A stretch of 64,000 nucleotides of DNA from CAWALV01 sp963782965 (GTDB taxonomy: Bacteria > Actinomycetota > Actinomycetes > Acidothermales > Acidothermaceae), in the NCBI GenBank assembly GCA_963782965.1, contig CAWALV010000006.1:744001-808000 (forward strand), written 5' to 3'. Both the position numbers and the translations under genes were made by a program. Positions 8,660 through 17,664 of this stretch are shown here, piece by piece (the first letter of the stretch is position 1; each line of letters opens with the position of its first letter). The notes under the pieces were generated by a model. It made no database searches and had not been told where the DNA came from. It worked only from the letters and a program-made list of their open reading frames with translations.

Positions 8660-9775
8660 GTGCCCGATCCGATCAGCGGCCGTTCGACCGCGGAGCGGCC
8701 ACGGCGCGGTCGCGCGGAAGCGCCGGCGGCCTCGGGCCCCCGGCGCGGGAGGGCCGAGCGAACCACCCTGGCGATGATCGCGCAGGAGGCCGGCGTCTCC
8801 CTGCCCACCGTGTCCAAGGTGTTGAACGGGCGTACTGACGTCTCACGCGACACCAGGGTGCGGGTCGAGAAGCTGCTCTCCGAGCGCAAGTACCTGCGTC
8901 CAGGTCGTCGCCCGGAGGCGACGTCCGGGCTGATCGATCTGATCTTCACTCGGCTCGACAGCCCATGGGCGGTCGAGTTGTTGCGGGGCGTCGAGGATTA
9001 CCTCGCCGGGCACAAACGCGGTGTCGTCGTCGCAGCCGTCCGCCACGGAGGCGCTCGAACCACATTGCCGCGCTCGGTCGCGAACCCGCGAAGCGACGGC
9101 GTCATCTTGGTGAGTTCCGAACTCACCAGCGCCCAATGGCAAGCACTGCACAAGCAAGGCGTTCCGGTCGTCGTCGTCGACCCGGCCAACGTGCCGAGCC
9201 CGGCCGTGCCGAGCGTGGGTACGACGAACTGGGCGGGCGGGATCGCGGCGACCGAACACCTGCTCTCCCTGGGACATCGCAGGGTCGGGGTCATCTCCGG
9301 CCCACGAGAGGTGTCGTGCAGCCGGGCCCGCCTCGACGGGTATCGGTTCGCGCTGGAACGGGCCGCCATGCCCGGCGATCCCGAGCTCATCCGCTTCGCC
9401 GACCTCGACCACGAAGGCGGCTTTCGCAGCACCAACGAACTGCTCGACCTTGCCGACCCGCCCACCGCTATCTTCGCCGGCAGCGACCAGCAGGCTCTCG
9501 GCGTCTATGAGGCAGCCCGGCAGCGAGGCATGCGCATACCGGAAGACCTCAGCGTGGTGGGTTTCGACGATCTGCCGGTCGCGCGCTGGGTGTCGCCGCC
9601 CCTCACGACCGTGCGCCAGCCCTTGCACGGCATCGGCCGGCTGGCGGCCGAGATGCTGGTGCGCCTGATCGACGACCCGACCTTCCGAACGCAGCGGATG
9701 GAGCTGGCGACGGAACTCGTCGTCCGAGACTCGACCCACGCCCCGGCGCCGCGACTACGCCGCAACTCCGCCTAG
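8660..9775 (+). CDS. LacI-family transcriptional regulator
   Basis: About 371 residues from GTG 8660, preceded by GGAAGGA at eight bases; an ATG at 8603 and a GTG at 8591 lie in frame upstream. After an unusual Arg/Ala-rich extension of about 30 residues comes the helix-turn-helix (TLAMIAQEAGVSLPTVSKVLNG, broken here as TLAMIAQEAG then VSLPTVSKVLNG), then a periplasmic-binding-protein-like sugar-sensing domain ending GFDDLPVARWVSPPLTTVRQP. It is closely related to the second LacI protein at 20.5 kb (shared SPWAVE, DGVILV, CSRARLDGYR). It is convergent with the esterase that ends the sugar operon, so it probably controls sugar-cluster genes. The ligand is unknown. Confidence 0.9.
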   Translation: MPDPISGRSTAERPRRGRAEAPAASGPRRGRAERTTLAMIAQEAGVSLPTVSKVLNGRTDVSRDTRVRVEKLLSERKYLRPGRRPEATSGLIDLIFTRLDSPWAVELLRGVEDYLAGHKRGVVVAAVRHGGARTTLPRSVANPRSDGVILVSSELTSAQWQALHKQGVPVVVVDPANVPSPAVPSVGTTNWAGGIAATEHLLSLGHRRVGVISGPREVSCSRARLDGYRFALERAAMPGDPELIRFADLDHEGGFRSTNELLDLADPPTAIFAGSDQQALGVYEAARQRGMRIPEDLSVVGFDDLPVARWVSPPLTTVRQPLHGIGRLAAEMLVRLIDDPTFRTQRMELATELVVRDSTHAPAPRLRRNSA

Positions 9776-9794
9776 CTTCTCGCGCCGGCGGTCC

Positions 9795-10769
9795 TCAGCC
9801 GGCCAGAGTCTCTGCGAGCCAGCGGAGCTGCTCCGCGTGCTGGAACGCCTCGCCACCCTCGTGGTCGTTGTAGGGGTAGACGACGATGTCCTTGCGTCCG
9901 CCGTACGCGTGAAAAGCGCCGAACACCGTCGACGGCGGGCAGATCTGATCCATCAGCGCGACGGAGAACAGCGCGGGCACGCGTGCTCGACGCGCCATGA
10001 TCGCGCCGTCGAAGTACGACAGGGTCGCGAACGTCGCCTCGACCTGGTCGCGATGCGCCTTCAAGTACCGCACGACCTCGCCATACGGCTCGGCCGGAGA
10101 GACGGCACACGCGCGCCGGAAATCGCACAGGAACGGGACGTCGGGCATCGCCGCCGCAAGGTCGGGCACCAGCGCCGCGACGGCGAGCGTGATGCCGCCC
10201 CCTTGGCTGATGCCGGTGACGCAGGCCCGTTCGGCATCGACGAGTGGATGAGCGCGAAACACCTCGACAGCGCGCACGGCGTCGGTGAAGACCCGGCGGT
10301 AGAAATGGTTCGTCGGGTCGTCGATGCCGCGGGTCAGGAATCCCGGCTGCGAGGGGCCGGAGCCGGCGGGGTCGGGTGTGTCACCTGTCGTCCAGCCGCT
10401 TCCCTGCCCGCGCGTGTCGACCACGAGATGCGCGTAGCCCGCGAGCGCCCAGAACACGTGTTCGTGGGCGAGGCCGCGACCGCCGTTGTAGCCCTGGAAC
10501 TGGACGACGCCAGGCAGCGGTCCTTCGGGGCGAACCGCAGCCGCGGGCATGTGCAACCAGGCCCGGATCGGGTCGCCGCCGAAACCGGTGAACGAGACGT
10601 CGTAGGTCTCGACCGCGACAAGCCCGGTGTCGACGGGGGTGAACACCGGCGGCTCGTCGCGGGGGACGTCTTGCAGGGTCTTGGCCCAGAAGCTGTCGAA
10701 ATCGCTCGGCTCGTTGACGGTCGCGCGGTAGCGGCGCAGTTCCTCGAGCGGCATATCGATGGTCGGCAT
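9795..10769 (-). CDS. Acetyl xylan esterase / cephalosporin-C deacetylase family (CE7)
   Basis: 324 residues, the usual length for CE7 esterases, which remove acetyl groups from short xylo-oligosaccharides inside the cell. The alpha/beta-hydrolase features are complete: RGQGSG (residues 120-125), nucleophile Ser188 in GISQGGG, Asp274 in ALMDQICPPST and His303 in NDHEGG. There is no signal peptide, in keeping with intracellular oligomer processing. The ATG at 10769 follows AGGGAG. It is the last gene of the minus-strand operon that begins with the sugar-binding lipoprotein at 17.5 kb, 68 bases after the dioxygenase gene. This supports acetylated xylan-type oligosaccharides as the imported substrate. 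Confidence 0.92.
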   Translation of the reverse strand: MPTIDMPLEELRRYRATVNEPSDFDSFWAKTLQDVPRDEPPVFTPVDTGLVAVETYDVSFTGFGGDPIRAWLHMPAAAVRPEGPLPGVVQFQGYNGGRGLAHEHVFWALAGYAHLVVDTRGQGSGWTTGDTPDPAGSGPSQPGFLTRGIDDPTNHFYRRVFTDAVRAVEVFRAHPLVDAERACVTGISQGGGITLAVAALVPDLAAAMPDVPFLCDFRRACAVSPAEPYGEVVRYLKAHRDQVEATFATLSYFDGAIMARRARVPALFSVALMDQICPPSTVFGAFHAYGGRKDIVVYPYNDHEGGEAFQHAEQLRWLAETLAG

Positions 10770-10837
10770 CGTGCTCCCTGCGTAGGCGCGCTACTGGCAG
10801 CTGGCGCGCTTTAGGTGCGCCGCGGTCGCGGTCGACG

Positions 10838-11743
10838 TCATTGCGGCGTGTCGCCGCGACCGGCTGCTGCGAGCCTAGCTTCCTCCTCGAGCTGGCGCTG
10901 TTGCTGACGCCGGACCCGGTCGGGCACGACGTTCTCTCGCTCACCTCGCAGCTCGAACCGGTACCGGTCGACGCCCAGACCGCGCAAGACTGCACGCTCG
11001 ACCGGCGAGAACTCGGCCGGATCGTCGCGATCGAATCGCATCGGCTCGCGCAGGGCAATCGGTGGATTCGTGATGAGTCGCGCCGTGCCGCGCACGTTCT
11101 GCGAGACGGCGTGCAGCACGAACGGATGCAACAGGACGACGTCGCCCAGCCGGCCGGTTGTTTCGATGAAGTCGCTGCAGTGGCTCGCCAGGTCGGCGAA
11201 GTCGAACTCCTCCAGCAGGAGGCCTTCGGGATGGTCGGCGAGCAGCCGCGTGACGACCGGCACCGAATCGCAGGTGACGAACGTGCCCCCACCCTGGGGC
11301 TCGATGTCTGACCAGAGCACGAAGACGAGCAGGCCCTGCTCGGGGGAGTCCAGGAAGTGGCGGAAGAAGTCGCCGTCCTTGTGCCAGCCTTCGACGGCCG
11401 CCGACGGTGGTTGCCAGGGCCGGTCTGCTCCCACGCCGAGGTTGGCGATGAAGCTGTCGCCCCATCGCCAGGGCAGTGCCACCCGATCCGGGCCGCCGAG
11501 CAGTTCGCACGCCGCGTGCCATGCCTTGGGCGCGAACTCGGCAACGTCGACGTGGTGACGAGCCGAGAGATGGATGCGCTTTTCGACCCACGTCGCGGGG
11601 TCGTCGCGGTCGTAGCCGAAGCGCACCCACGCCTCGTCGATCCAGTCCTTCGCATCGTCGGCGGTGAAGCAGCCCTCGATCGTCACGTGTCCGCGGGCGA
11701 GGAAGTGCTCGACTTGGTCGTCGGTCAGTTGCTGGTACGTCAC
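10838..11743 (-). CDS. Phytanoyl-CoA dioxygenase (PhyH) family protein
   Basis: 301 residues. This family consists of Fe(II)/2-oxoglutarate-dependent oxygenases. The iron-binding HxD is in EGWHKDGDFF and the distal His is likely in LLHPFVLHAVSQN, followed by an Arg-containing segment (GTARLITNP) suited to 2-oxoglutarate binding. The start is GTG 11743, preceded by AAGGAG at nine bases. It sits between the alpha-ketoglutarate-semialdehyde dehydrogenase gene, whose product is 2-oxoglutarate, and the CE7 esterase gene. The natural substrate is not evident. A sugar, sugar acid or plant-derived side group is possible. Family assignment is firm, function open. Confidence 0.85.
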   Translation of the reverse strand: MTYQQLTDDQVEHFLARGHVTIEGCFTADDAKDWIDEAWVRFGYDRDDPATWVEKRIHLSARHHVDVAEFAPKAWHAACELLGGPDRVALPWRWGDSFIANLGVGADRPWQPPSAAVEGWHKDGDFFRHFLDSPEQGLLVFVLWSDIEPQGGGTFVTCDSVPVVTRLLADHPEGLLLEEFDFADLASHCSDFIETTGRLGDVVLLHPFVLHAVSQNVRGTARLITNPPIALREPMRFDRDDPAEFSPVERAVLRGLGVDRYRFELRGERENVVPDRVRRQQQRQLEEEARLAAAGRGDTPQ

Positions 11744-11794
11744 TGGTTCGAACTCCTTGCCGTGCGGGTTACGTCCTGCTCGTTACGTGGGCGC

Positions 11795-13315
11795 CTATCC
11801 CGGCACCTGGAGGACGCCGTCGACGCGGGTCGGGACGGACGGGAAGCCCGGCTCGTCGTCACGGAGCTCGGCCGGCAACAGGTGCAGCGGCGCGTTCTGC
11901 CAGGCGACCGGGCGAAGGAACCGGCGGATCGCGGTCGCACCGACCGACGTGTGGATGCTCGTGGTCGCCGGCCACGGGCCGCCGTGCTGCATCGCCCAGG
12001 AGACGGCGACGCCAGTGGGAAAGCCGTTCCAGACCAGCCGCCCCGCGCGCTCGCGCAGCAATGCTTCCAGGCGCCGTGCGAGCGGCAGGTCGGCGTCGAC
12101 GCTATGGACGGACGCCGTCAACGACGAGGGCAGCCGCCGCAGCGTCGTGAGCAACTCCTCAGAACTCGAATAGCGGACGGCGATCGCGAGCGGCCCGAAG
12201 CACTCGGCACTCAGCTCGTCGTCGAGGTCGGCGGCGTCGACTTCGAGGACGAGCGCGGCGACGCCGTCGTCCCCGGAATCACGGCCGGCAACGCTCGGGC
12301 GGCGAACCATCGCATGCGCGCTGAACCGCGAGCTGGTCGTCGTGAACGCCTGGCGGATCGACTCGCCGAGCAAGACCATGGGCGCCCGACCGGCGAGGTC
12401 GGCAGCGAGAGCATCGCGGACGGTGTCGCCGTCCGGGCCCGCCGGTACGAAGACGAGTCCGGGCTTGGTGCAGAACTGGCCGGCGCCGAGGCTGATCGAG
12501 TCGGCGAGACCCTTGGCCAGGGCCGCCGGGTCCGCCGCGGTCGCGCCGGGGCAGAGGACCACCGGATTCAGGCTGCCCAGCTCGCCGTAGAACGGGATCG
12601 GATCGGGCCGGCCGGCCGCCAGATCGTGCAGCGCGCGACCGCCGCGCAACGAACCGGTGAACGCGGCCGCCCGGATGTCGCGGTGCTGAACGAGCGCGGT
12701 GCCGGCATCGAAGCCGTGCACCAACGAGACGACCTCGATGGGCGCGCCGGCGGCCTGCAGCGCTGCTCGCAACGCCTGGAAACACAGCTCGGACGTCTTC
12801 GGATGCAGGGGATGGGCCTTGACCACGACCGGGCAGCCGGCCGCCAACGCCGACGCGGTATCACCGCCCGGCACCGAGAACGCGAGTGGAAAGTTACTCG
12901 CGCCGTAGACGGCGACCGGACCGAGCGGTACGAGCATCCGGCGCAGGTCCGGGCGCGGGCCCATCGGGGTGTCGCCGGCGTGGTCGACGGTCGCTTCGAG
13001 ATAGCCGCCGTCGGCGAGCACGTCGGCGAACAGCCGGAACTGAAAGGCGGTACGGCGCAGCTCGCCCTGCAGGCGGGTCGAACCGAGAGCGGTCTCCCGG
13101 TCGGCGGCGGCCACGATGGCTTCTGCGTCGTCCTCGAGTGCCGTCGCCATCGCGCGCAACGCGTGGCCGCGTGCGTCTCGTGACGTCGAACCCCAGGCGG
13201 TGGCCACCTCAGCAGCCTCGGTGCACGCGCGGTCGACGTCGTCCGGGGTGCTTTCGGCAGTAACCTGCTCGACGGCGACGCCGGTGCGGGGATCGATGCT
13301 TTGGACGGCGGTCAT
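11795..13315 (-). CDS. Alpha-ketoglutaric semialdehyde dehydrogenase (2,5-dioxovalerate dehydrogenase)
   Basis: 506 residues of the aldehyde dehydrogenase superfamily, matching the KGSADH branch (GPVAVYGASNFPLAFSVPGG, CPVVVKAHPLHPKTSE). The catalytic Cys282 is in GAGQFCTKPG and Glu245 in FYGELGSLNP. It would oxidise 2-oxoglutarate semialdehyde to 2-oxoglutarate with NAD(P)+, the last step of the oxidative (Weimberg-type) pentose route and of related hexarate routes. The ATG at 13315 overlaps the stop of the dehydratase gene by ATGA, so the two consecutive enzymes are translationally coupled. That coupling supports the pathway assignment strongly. Confidence 0.9.
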   Translation of the reverse strand: MTAVQSIDPRTGVAVEQVTAESTPDDVDRACTEAAEVATAWGSTSRDARGHALRAMATALEDDAEAIVAAADRETALGSTRLQGELRRTAFQFRLFADVLADGGYLEATVDHAGDTPMGPRPDLRRMLVPLGPVAVYGASNFPLAFSVPGGDTASALAAGCPVVVKAHPLHPKTSELCFQALRAALQAAGAPIEVVSLVHGFDAGTALVQHRDIRAAAFTGSLRGGRALHDLAAGRPDPIPFYGELGSLNPVVLCPGATAADPAALAKGLADSISLGAGQFCTKPGLVFVPAGPDGDTVRDALAADLAGRAPMVLLGESIRQAFTTTSSRFSAHAMVRRPSVAGRDSGDDGVAALVLEVDAADLDDELSAECFGPLAIAVRYSSSEELLTTLRRLPSSLTASVHSVDADLPLARRLEALLRERAGRLVWNGFPTGVAVSWAMQHGGPWPATTSIHTSVGATAIRRFLRPVAWQNAPLHLLPAELRDDEPGFPSVPTRVDGVLQVPG

Positions 13316-14232
13316 TCCAGCGCCCCTTCCGGTGAGTCGAGGACGGCGGCCCGGGTGTGCGACCCGACGGCATCCTTGCCCCGGACCACCGTGTTCTCCA
13401 GCACTCCGAGCTGCTCGATCTCGATGCGTACGACGTCTGCAGGCTGGAGGGTGAACGGTAGCTCCGGTACGAGGCAGGTGCCCGTCGACAGGACGACGCC
13501 GTGCGGGAACTCGTCGGCGCGGAACAGGAACTCCACGAGTTCGTCGAGCCTGCGCTTGAGCTGCTTCGTCGAGGCCGTGCCGTCCCACACGGTCTCGCCG
13601 TCGCGGGTGATCTGCATCGCGATGGCCAGGTCGTAGGGGTCGGCAATCTCCCAGGCCGGCCGGATCGCCGGGCCGATCGCGCAGCCGCCGAGGTAGACCT
13701 TGGCTTGCGGCAGGTACAGCGGGTTCTCGCCCTCGATCGTTCGCGAGCTCACGTCGTCGCAGATCGTGTAACCGAAGATCTCACCGAACCGGTTGACCAC
13801 GACGGCGAGCTCGGGTTCGGGGACGTCGACGGCGGAGTCCGCGCGGATCGCGATCGCCTCTCCTGCCCCGGCGACGCGCCACGCGGTGGACTTGAAGAAC
13901 AATTCCGGGCGCTCGGCGTCGTATACCCGGGTGTAGACGTCGCCGAATCCGCCGCTCTCCTCGACCCGCGCGTCTCGCGACCACAGGTAGGTGACGCCTG
14001 CGGCCCAGACCTCCATCGCTGCGTCGACGGGGGCGAGCAGCGCTACACCGTCAGCCGGGACGACGGCGTTCGCCGACTCCGCGCTTTCGAACAGGTCGCG
14101 AATCTCCTGCAGGGGCAGGCGCGCGACGTCGGCAATTCGGCGGACGCCGCTCACCGGCGTGATACCCGAGCCGGCCGTCACTCCGGCGGCGGCCGCGCCG
14201 GTGACCGGATCGCGGTAGCGAACTAGCTGCAT
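13312..14232 (-). CDS. Fumarylacetoacetate-hydrolase family protein, likely 2-keto-3-deoxy-pentonate dehydratase
   Basis: 306 residues starting MQLVRYRDP. Metal-binding acidic residues typical of the FAH fold appear in DVPEPELAVVVN and YTICDDVSSRTIEGENP. Within the FAH family, members that neighbour alpha-ketoglutarate-semialdehyde dehydrogenase act as 2-keto-3-deoxy-D-xylonate or L-arabinonate dehydratases, giving the semialdehyde. The four-base overlap with the dehydrogenase start makes that reading likely here. The C-terminal part (GVVLSTGTCLVPELPFTLQPADVVRIEIEQLG, given here only as its start GVVLSTGTCLVP) is the usual FAH end. It follows the permease gene by 28 bases. Acylpyruvate hydrolase is the main alternative. 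Confidence 0.85.
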   Translation of the reverse strand: MQLVRYRDPVTGAAAAGVTAGSGITPVSGVRRIADVARLPLQEIRDLFESAESANAVVPADGVALLAPVDAAMEVWAAGVTYLWSRDARVEESGGFGDVYTRVYDAERPELFFKSTAWRVAGAGEAIAIRADSAVDVPEPELAVVVNRFGEIFGYTICDDVSSRTIEGENPLYLPQAKVYLGGCAIGPAIRPAWEIADPYDLAIAMQITRDGETVWDGTASTKQLKRRLDELVEFLFRADEFPHGVVLSTGTCLVPELPFTLQPADVVRIEIEQLGVLENTVVRGKDAVGSHTRAAVLDSPEGALE

Positions 14233-14260
14233 GACATCGAGGCGCCCTGGAAAGACCGCG

Positions 14261-15145
14261 TCAACCCTTGACCGCGCCGGTGAGGCCACCGACGATGCGT
14301 TTCTCGGCGACGGTGAAGAAGATGAGCGTCGGCAACATCGACAATGCCGTGAAGGCGAAGACCTTCGCGGTATCGGAGGAATACTGCGACTGGAACGTGG
14401 CGACACCCAACGGCAACGTGTAGTCGCGGTCATTGTTGAAAACCAGCAACGGCAAGATGTAGAGGTTCCAGCTCGTCACGAACGAGAGGATGCCGACCGT
14501 CGTCAGCGCCGGTCGCGAGAGCGGCAGCAGGATGCGCCAGAAGAAGCCGAGTTTGCTCGTGCCGTCGACGACGGCGGCGTCTTCCAGCTCGGCGGGGATG
14601 GCGCGCATGAACGGGCGCAGGATCAAGATGGCGATAGACAGCCCGAACGCAGCCTCGGGCAGCGCCACGCCCCACCACTTCTCGAGCATGTGCAGCTTGC
14701 GCAGCCATAGGTAGAGGGGCAGCGAGGCGACGCTCACCGGGAAGAGAAGGCCGATCAAGAAGAACGTGTACACGGCCTCACGGCCCCGGAACACATAGCG
14801 CGACAACGCGAAGGCCGCCATCGAGCCGACGGCGAGCACCACCGCGGTCGCCGTGACCGCGATGATGGCGCTGTTCTCCATGTACTGCCAAAAGTGGTGC
14901 GACGTGACAATCGACTTGTAGTTCTCCCACACCCAGGGGTGGGGCAGCCCGGTCGGCGAGCTGTTGATCTGCGCTGTCGTGCGGAAACCGCCGAGGAACA
15001 CGAAGAACAGCGGCACGATCGTGAGGAGGATGACGACGACGCCCGCAGCGTAGGCGAGTGCAGTCCCGACCGGCGATTGCGGCGCCAGGCGGCTGCGCCG
15101 GTGGGGCGCGGCGGGTGGCTCAGAGGTCAGCGTTGCTGCGGACAT
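14261..15145 (-). CDS. Carbohydrate ABC transporter permease (MalG type)
   Basis: 294 residues with about six transmembrane helices, the first at residues 30-50 (GTALAYAAGVVVILLTIVPL). The cytoplasmic EAA loop that contacts the ATPase is ELEDAAVVDGTSKLGFFWRI followed by LLPLSRPAL. It forms the membrane channel with the MalF-type subunit encoded five bases upstream. No ATPase gene is in the operon. In actinobacteria such CUT1 importers usually share a MsiK-type ATPase encoded elsewhere. Confidence 0.93.
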   Translation of the reverse strand: MSAATLTSEPPAAPHRRSRLAPQSPVGTALAYAAGVVVILLTIVPLFFVFLGGFRTTAQINSSPTGLPHPWVWENYKSIVTSHHFWQYMENSAIIAVTATAVVLAVGSMAAFALSRYVFRGREAVYTFFLIGLLFPVSVASLPLYLWLRKLHMLEKWWGVALPEAAFGLSIAILILRPFMRAIPAELEDAAVVDGTSKLGFFWRILLPLSRPALTTVGILSFVTSWNLYILPLLVFNNDRDYTLPLGVATFQSQYSSDTAKVFAFTALSMLPTLIFFTVAEKRIVGGLTGAVKG

Positions 15146-15150
15146 GGCTG

Positions 15151-16140
15151 TTACGTCACACCTCTCGTCAATGCACCTTGAGTGTCACGGCGTAACGCGA
15201 AGCGCTGATAGAGCAGCGCGAAGGCGAAGCAGATGACGAACATGATCACGGCGACAGCACTGCCGTAGCCGAACTCGTAACTCTGGAAACCCTTGTTGAT
15301 CAGGTAGGTGGCCATCGTCGTCGATGCGCCGGCCGGGCCACCGAGGGTCATGATCCACACCAGGTCGAACAGCTGGAGCGAACCGATCATGGAAAGGAAG
15401 ATCAGGATGCGAATCGTGGGACCGAGCAGGGGCAGCGTGACCCGGCGGGTGGCCTGCCAGGGCGTCGCGCCGTCGAGCGCTGCCGCCTCGCGCAGCTCGC
15501 CGGGAATGCCCTGCAGGCCGGCGAGCAAGAGCACGATGCCGAAGCCGATGTACTTCCAGGTGATCACGACGAACAGCGTGTAGAGCACCAGATGCGTGTT
15601 GCCGAGCCAGCTGTGGATCAGCCCACCGGCACCGAAGAACTTGAAGATTTGGTCGACGAAGCCGTCGGGCTGGAGCAGCATGATCCAGATGACGGCCGTC
15701 ACAGCCTCGGAGAGGATGTAGGGCGCGAACACGACGAGGCGCAGGAAGCCACGCCCACGCAGCTTGCGGTTGAGCAACAGCGCCAATGCGATCTGTATCG
15801 GCAGCTGGATGAACAGCGACAGCAACGCGATCTCGACGTTGTGCCAGATCGCGTGGTCGAAGACCGTGTCATGAATCGCCCGGTCGAAGTTGCCCCAGCC
15901 GGCCCACTTCATGACGGGGTTGAACCCGTTCCACTTGTAGACGCTGTAGTAGGACGCCACCACGATCGGCACGAGCACGAAGCCGATGAAGAGAACCAGC
16001 GCGGGCGTCAGCAGGAAGGTCAGCTGGAGGCGTTTCCGAAGCTGCGAACCCTGCTTGCGGCGTTTGCCCGGGGTCTGGGCTTGCACCGCGAGCCGGTCGG
16101 GTTGCCCCGACCGGCTCGCGGTGCTGCTGCTACTCGTCAT
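15151..16140 (-). CDS. Carbohydrate ABC transporter permease (MalF type)
   Basis: 329 residues with six predicted membrane helices, the first near residues 40-65 (LTFLLTPALVLFIGFVLVPI). The EAA loop is ELREAAALDGATPWQATRRV followed by TLPLLGP. The start ATG overlaps the TAA of the binding-protein gene by one base (TAATG), so the two are coupled. With the MalG-type partner it forms the channel of a CUT1 oligosaccharide importer. The N-terminal 35 residues are a basic cytoplasmic tail (QTPGKRRKQGSQLRKRLQ). Confidence 0.93.
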   Translation of the reverse strand: MTSSSSTASRSGQPDRLAVQAQTPGKRRKQGSQLRKRLQLTFLLTPALVLFIGFVLVPIVVASYYSVYKWNGFNPVMKWAGWGNFDRAIHDTVFDHAIWHNVEIALLSLFIQLPIQIALALLLNRKLRGRGFLRLVVFAPYILSEAVTAVIWIMLLQPDGFVDQIFKFFGAGGLIHSWLGNTHLVLYTLFVVITWKYIGFGIVLLLAGLQGIPGELREAAALDGATPWQATRRVTLPLLGPTIRILIFLSMIGSLQLFDLVWIMTLGGPAGASTTMATYLINKGFQSYEFGYGSAVAVIMFVICFAFALLYQRFALRRDTQGALTRGVT

Positions 16141-17549
16141 TACTGACTGGCTGCCTTACCCACTGAATCGGCGATGGCCTGCGCGCTGCCCGAGCCGGCG
16201 AAGAAGTTCGCGATGGCGTCGTTCAGAGCGTTGCCCGCATTGGTCGGAAGTGCCTGGTCGAAGTACAGCTGGTTGTAGTTAACACCCTGCATGTACGTCT
16301 GGACCTTCTGCAAGGTCGGGTCGGTGATTGCCGACACGGCGTCCTTGTTCGAGGGGATGGTGATCGCGTTGGCCTTGACCAGGTCACTCTCGACCGGGCC
16401 GCTGGTGAAGTAGCCCAGGAACGCCGGGCAGGCGTCCGTGGCGTCCTTCGCGCAGGAGAAACCGTCGCCGCCACCGAGGGCTGCACCCGGCTCACCCTGG
16501 CCGCCCGAGATCGACGGGAACGGGAACCAGCCCATCTTGGAGGCGAAGTTCTTGTCCGAGGTCAGGCTCGGGAGCACGGCCATCTCCCAGTCACCCTGCA
16601 GTTCCATCGCGGCCTTGCCGTTGGCCAGCAGGCCGGCCGAACTGCCCGCACCCTGCTGCGCAGGCGTGGCGAGGAAGCCGGTGTTGAACGGCTTGGCGTC
16701 GAGCAGCTTCTTGAGGTCGTCGCCGGCCTTGACGAAGCACGGGTCGGTGAACTTGACCGCTGCGATGCTCGAGGTCACGGTGGCCTTCGGGCACTCCTGC
16801 AGAACGAAGTTCTCGTAGTAGAAGGCGTCCGGCCACTTGTCCTTGCTACCCACTGCGATCGGTGCGATGCCCTTGGCCTTCAACTTCGTCACGTCGGCGA
16901 GAAGGTCATCGAGCGTCTTCGGCGGGTCGGTGATGCCGGCCTGCTGGAACAGGTCCGTGCGGTACCAGAAGCCGACCACGTGGTAGTCGTAGGGAATGCC
17001 GTACTGCTTGCCGTCAGAGGTCTGCCAGCCCTTGACCCCGGCGCCGAGGCTGCCGATCCAGCTCGAGGCGGCCTGGGTCATGTCCATGAGCTTGCCGGAC
17101 TCGACCTGAGTGGCCATCGAGCCGCCACCCCACTGCTGGAAGATGCTCGGCGGAGTGCCCTGAAGCGCAGCGGCGATCTTGGTCTTGATGTCCTCGTTCT
17201 GGATCGGCTGCACGGTGAAGCTGACGTTCGGGTGCATCGAGTGGAAGTCGTCGGCAACCTTCTTGAACGCGCTCAGGCCGGGGTCCTGGTTGGCGTTGTG
17301 CCACCAGGTGAGGGTCACCGGCTTGCCGCCGTTGAGCTGGCTGCTGCTTGCGCTGGGGCTGCCGCCTGTGCTGGCCGAGGTGCTCGGCGACGTGCCGCCA
17401 CCCGAGGAGGGCGGAGGCGTGGAGGTGGAGCCGGTGCTCTTGCTGCTGCTACAGGCCGCGAGGCCCAGGGCGGCGACCGCCGCCAGGCTGACGACGGCGA
17501 GCCCGCGGTGCCGACCCGCGATCCGCCCTGCCCGATTCGACGAATGCAT
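16140..17549 (-). CDS. Sugar-binding lipoprotein of the ABC importer (family 1 solute-binding protein)
   Basis: 469 residues from ATG 17549, which has AAGGAAG seven bases upstream; an in-frame ATG further up is less likely. The signal peptide (residues 1-32) ends in the lipobox LAAC with Cys33 as the lipidation site, followed by a Ser/Thr/Gly-rich tether to about residue 80. The mature domain starts KPVTLTWWHNANQDPGLSAF, typical of family 1 oligosaccharide-binding proteins such as those for xylobiose or cellobiose. The Trp residues in TWWHN are usual sugar-stacking positions. It is the first gene of the seven-gene operon and lies across the regulatory region from GH3. The downstream enzymes point to pentose-containing oligosaccharides. 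Confidence 0.92.
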   Translation of the reverse strand: MHSSNRAGRIAGRHRGLAVVSLAAVAALGLAACSSSKSTGSTSTPPPSSGGGTSPSTSASTGGSPSASSSQLNGGKPVTLTWWHNANQDPGLSAFKKVADDFHSMHPNVSFTVQPIQNEDIKTKIAAALQGTPPSIFQQWGGGSMATQVESGKLMDMTQAASSWIGSLGAGVKGWQTSDGKQYGIPYDYHVVGFWYRTDLFQQAGITDPPKTLDDLLADVTKLKAKGIAPIAVGSKDKWPDAFYYENFVLQECPKATVTSSIAAVKFTDPCFVKAGDDLKKLLDAKPFNTGFLATPAQQGAGSSAGLLANGKAAMELQGDWEMAVLPSLTSDKNFASKMGWFPFPSISGGQGEPGAALGGGDGFSCAKDATDACPAFLGYFTSGPVESDLVKANAITIPSNKDAVSAITDPTLQKVQTYMQGVNYNQLYFDQALPTNAGNALNDAIANFFAGSGSAQAIADSVGKAASQ

Positions 17550-17664
17550 TAGTTGGCTTCCTTCAGCTGGGGTACTTGTGGTGCGGCTGGTCATGAGCAT
17601 CCCTTCGAGGAGGGTCCCGTGCGTCCGCACGGGTGCCCGAGGCTTGTGTGCCGCTGGCCGGTTG

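Noticed and set aside
11744..11794. tRNA-like GGTTCGAAC element near 11.75 kb
   Set aside because: No acceptor, D or anticodon arms could be built around it; it is the leader region of the dioxygenase gene.
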